Source: Pseudomonas gingeri (GTDB lineage: Bacteria > Pseudomonadota > Gammaproteobacteria > Pseudomonadales > Pseudomonadaceae). From it: DNA of 36,338 bases. The position numbers and the translations under genes are program-made. This document shows positions 34,516-36,338 of this stretch, piece by piece. Below the pieces are notes generated by a model that saw only the letters and a program-made list of their open reading frames with translations, had not been told where the DNA came from and made no database searches. The stretch's first letter is position 1. Each line of letters begins with the position of its first letter. The stretch spans positions 1-36,338 of the forward strand of contig NZ_JACAOS010000040.1 of the NCBI RefSeq assembly GCF_013386165.1, in the 5' to 3' direction.

Positions 34516-34929
34516 CTTTCTTACCTCGGTGGATATGTTGTTGTTTTATGACCCCGTTTTAGCCGGGCCAGTGCCATAGAACCATTCGACGATGGTAGTA
34601 ACAAGCCCCTACAAAATGCCCTGTCAAGGACTGAAAAGCCTCAAGCACGCGGCCTGTAGCGATTTTCGCCGCCCTGAAAATAACTCGCGGAACGGGCCTT
34701 GGGGACGTTTTTCGACGATTGTTACAGGTTTTGTCAATAGTCTTTATCAAAACCCCCTCTATATGAATGTTTGGCAGGCTCTTAACATTCTCCTCGCCAA
34801 CTAAGGCAGCGAATTAACTTAGCGACAGCCCCCACGAAGGCCGTTAATTCGAATTCAAATCAAGACCGTTGCACACGTAGCCTCATAAGGGCTACGTGAC
34901 CCCTTACGACCCGAAAAAGGTGAATCGAG
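34516..34929. other. Divergent promoter region between acsA and the DUF2790 gene
   Basis: The 414 bases hold no gene. The part from about 34720 to 34860 is AT-rich and contains several possible -10 boxes (for example around TCTTTATCAA and CTCTATATGA), so separate promoters for the two directions are expected. I could not fix one confidently. A nine-base inverted repeat lies at 34874-34898. Confidence 0.45.
34874..34898 (+). promoter_or_regulatory. Inverted repeat in the leader of the DUF2790 gene
   Basis: CACGTAGCC-N7-GGCTACGTG is a perfect nine-base inverted repeat 31 bases before the start codon. It may be an operator for a dimeric regulator or an mRNA hairpin. Confidence 0.5.
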
Positions 34930-35193
34930 ATGAAAGCTCTAGTCGTTCTGGCCCTCAGCAGCCTGTGTGCAACCGCCATGGCTGACGAGATTCCAACCGA
35001 CGTTGCCAGCCACACCGTTCCGGTGGAAGAGTACACTTACAGTTCTCACCCGGACATTCAGAAAGTTATCTCCATGAGTGAAGTTCCGGATGTTTGCGAA
35101 GTTGTTCCGGCGCGCATGGTCTATGAAGACTCGCAAGGCGCCCGACATATCATGGAGTACCGCGTCATGGGTAACGGTTGCGCCCACGGTTGA
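34930..35193 (+). CDS. DUF2790 family small periplasmic protein
   Basis: Protein of 87 residues with a signal peptide (MKALVVLALSSLCATAMA, cleaved before DEIP). The mature part has the DUF2790 pattern: HPDIQKVISMSEVPDVCEVVPARMVYEDSQG..HIMEYRVMGNGC. It contains two cysteines that could form a disulfide. Pseudomonads carry several such proteins and their function is unknown. AAGGTG precedes the ATG, and a perfect hairpin follows at 35228-35251. Confidence 0.85.
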   Translation: MKALVVLALSSLCATAMADEIPTDVASHTVPVEEYTYSSHPDIQKVISMSEVPDVCEVVPARMVYEDSQGARHIMEYRVMGNGCAHG

Positions 35194-35227
35194 CACCCTG
35201 GCCTGACCCCGCGTAGCAAAATCACCC

Positions 35228-35251
35228 GCCGCAAGAAGCGCTTCTTGCGGC
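35228..35251 (+). terminator. Perfect 12-base palindrome after the DUF2790 gene
   Basis: GCCGCAAGAAGC / GCTTCTTGCGGC form a continuous palindrome 34 bases after the stop codon. There is no U-tract after it, so it is a probable but not classical terminator. Confidence 0.6.
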
Positions 35252-35272
35252 AAAGGTGTTCCTCCCCACCCC

Positions 35273-35295
35273 GTGGGAGCCGGCTTGCTGGCGAT
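35273..35295. repeat. Single REP sequence
   Basis: GTGGGAGCCGGCTTGCTGGC followed by GAT matches the REP variant at 48-70 with one change. No opposing arm is present within 150 bases, so it is a singlet. Confidence 0.65.
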
Positions 35296-35721
35296 CGGTG
35301 CCCAGCGCCTCCAAAAACCTTCCTCCCTGCCCCCTCATGAAAACCCGCGCCCCACAAACCCGGCGCTCCGGCCATCAGCACGACCAGTTCCCCCGTGTAC
35401 AAATCATTTCCGGCAAAAACTGGCTGAAACACCCAGACAAAATCCTTATACTATGGGCGTCCGTTCGCGCCTGAAAAAGCGTCGAATCGAGCTGCAAGCC
35501 CTCGTCGATTCAGCCTCTTTGCGGGCGACAGGGGAAGGCCTGGCGGCCTCTCCCAGCGACGACACGGGATCATCCCGACCCTATTCCATGTTTTTGCGTG
35601 CGCGAACCGCTGCTGCAAGCAACATATCCTTTAGATCCAAAGCGGCCATTGGTCGTGTGACAACCAAACCATCAGTGTTTTTCACACGGGCATCTGGCCC
35701 TCACGCAGGAGACGACACGTC
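35296..35721 (+). other. Long leader / intergenic region before nrdB
   Basis: A plausible sigma70 promoter is CTGAAA (35424-35429), 17 bases, TATACT (35447-35452), which would give an nrdB leader of about 260 bases. Open frames here overlap the nrdB start and have no family resemblance. No clear NrdR box was found by eye. Confidence 0.45.
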
Positions 35722-36338
35722 ATGCTGAGCTGGGACGAATTCGACAAAGAAGAAGGCGAGGTTGCCGTCAAGGGCGCCAACGCCGGTCACGCCACCGAAG
35801 CCAACATGGACCGCCTCGACAGCGCCGGTGGCGCCGCGGCCCAAGAAGCCCGTGCCGTGACCGCTTCCGACTCGGCCGCCATCGCTCGCGCCAAGGCCGC
35901 TCTCGACGCCCTGGACGTTGCCGAAGGCCTGGCTGAACTCGACGGCGCCTCGGCCCGTGTCGCGGTCGACGAAAAACGCATGATCAACTGCCGCGCCGAC
36001 CTCAACCAGCTCGTGCCGTTCAAGTACGACTGGGCCTGGCAGAAGTACCTCGACGGCTGCGCGAACCACTGGATGCCGCAAGAAGTCAACATGACCGCCG
36101 ACATCGCCCTCTGGAAAGACCCGGAAGGCCTGACCGACGACGAGCGCCGCATCGTCATGCGCAACCTGGGCTTCTTCTCCACCGCCGATTCCCTGGTGGC
36201 GAACAACCTGGTGCTGGCCGTGTACCGCCTGATCACCAACCCCGAGTGCCGCCAGTACATCCTGCGCCAGGCCTTCGAAGAGGCGATCCACACCCACGCC
36301 TATCAATACTGCATCGAATCGTTGGCCATGGATGAAGG
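35722..36338 (+). CDS. nrdB: Ribonucleoside-diphosphate reductase class Ia, beta subunit (partial, runs off the window)
   Basis: The first 205 residues are present; the gene continues beyond the window end. An alanine-rich N-terminal extension (about residues 1-85), as in pseudomonad NrdB, precedes the ferritin-like core. Iron and radical residues can be read: D156 in TADS, E187 and H190 in FEEAIH, and the radical tyrosine Y194 (HTHAYQY), with the same spacing as E. coli D84/E115/H118/Y122. The protein makes the tyrosyl radical for NrdA. AGGAG lies 11 bases before the ATG. nrdA is not upstream within this window. Confidence 0.95.
   Translation, partial: MLSWDEFDKEEGEVAVKGANAGHATEANMDRLDSAGGAAAQEARAVTASDSAAIARAKAALDALDVAEGLAELDGASARVAVDEKRMINCRADLNQLVPFKYDWAWQKYLDGCANHWMPQEVNMTADIALWKDPEGLTDDERRIVMRNLGFFSTADSLVANNLVLAVYRLITNPECRQYILRQAFEEAIHTHAYQYCIESLAMDE

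Noticed and set aside
35273..35728. Open frames of up to 151 codons between the DUF2790 gene and nrdB
   Set aside because: They run through a REP sequence and overlap the nrdB start, with no ribosome-binding site or family resemblance.

Overview
The window is high-GC chromosomal DNA from a Pseudomonas, most likely of the P. fluorescens group. The evidence is the gene order acsA / aotJQMOP-argR / aruC-aruF-aruG-astD-astB-astE / alaS-lysC-csrA(rsmA), which I recall as the P. aeruginosa PAO1 order, together with an AmrZ orthologue, a DUF2790 protein, a pseudomonad-type NrdB and fluorescens-type REP sequences (core GTAGGAGCGAGCTTGCTCGC). No insertion sequence, prophage or CRISPR array was seen.

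Layout. 1-2100: a SAM-dependent methyltransferase gene and tRNA-Arg(CCT). 2350-5010: two small envelope-type proteins, amrZ with a good AlgU-type promoter, and mgtE. 5330-6540: a small exported protein, two identical tRNA-Arg(ACG) genes, tRNA-Ser(GCT) and csrA/rsmA. 6720-10690: lysC and alaS. 10950-13430 (plus strand): an FMN riboswitch with a visible Shine-Dalgarno-sequestering hairpin, ribH2, and an M91 (NleD/HopH1-like) zinc metallopeptidase fused behind RTX-like repeats. 13500-21370 (minus strand): the complete arginine succinyltransferase catabolic operon. 21630-26582 (plus strand): a 1650-residue leucine-rich-repeat, toxin-like protein. 26586-31863 (minus strand): argR and the arginine/ornithine ABC transporter operon. 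32560-34515: acsA. 34930-end: a DUF2790 protein and the 5' part of nrdB.

How it works together. The aot genes import arginine and ornithine, ArgR senses arginine, and the aru/ast enzymes convert arginine to glutamate plus succinate. ArgR-like half-sites (TGTCGC-N8-AA) can be read upstream of both aotJ and aruC. Two plus-strand blocks interrupt this otherwise conserved minus-strand series. One is riboswitch-ribH2-M91 protease, between alaS and astE. The other is the LRR protein, which splits argR from aruC and shares its upstream region with the aruC promoter. These two blocks, which encode probable host- or competitor-directed proteins, are the accessory part of the window and the best candidates for undescribed biology. 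The rest is core metabolism, with several readable regulatory devices: an alaS promoter palindrome, an internal lysC start, an aotJ/aotQ intra-operon terminator and stable-RNA promoters.
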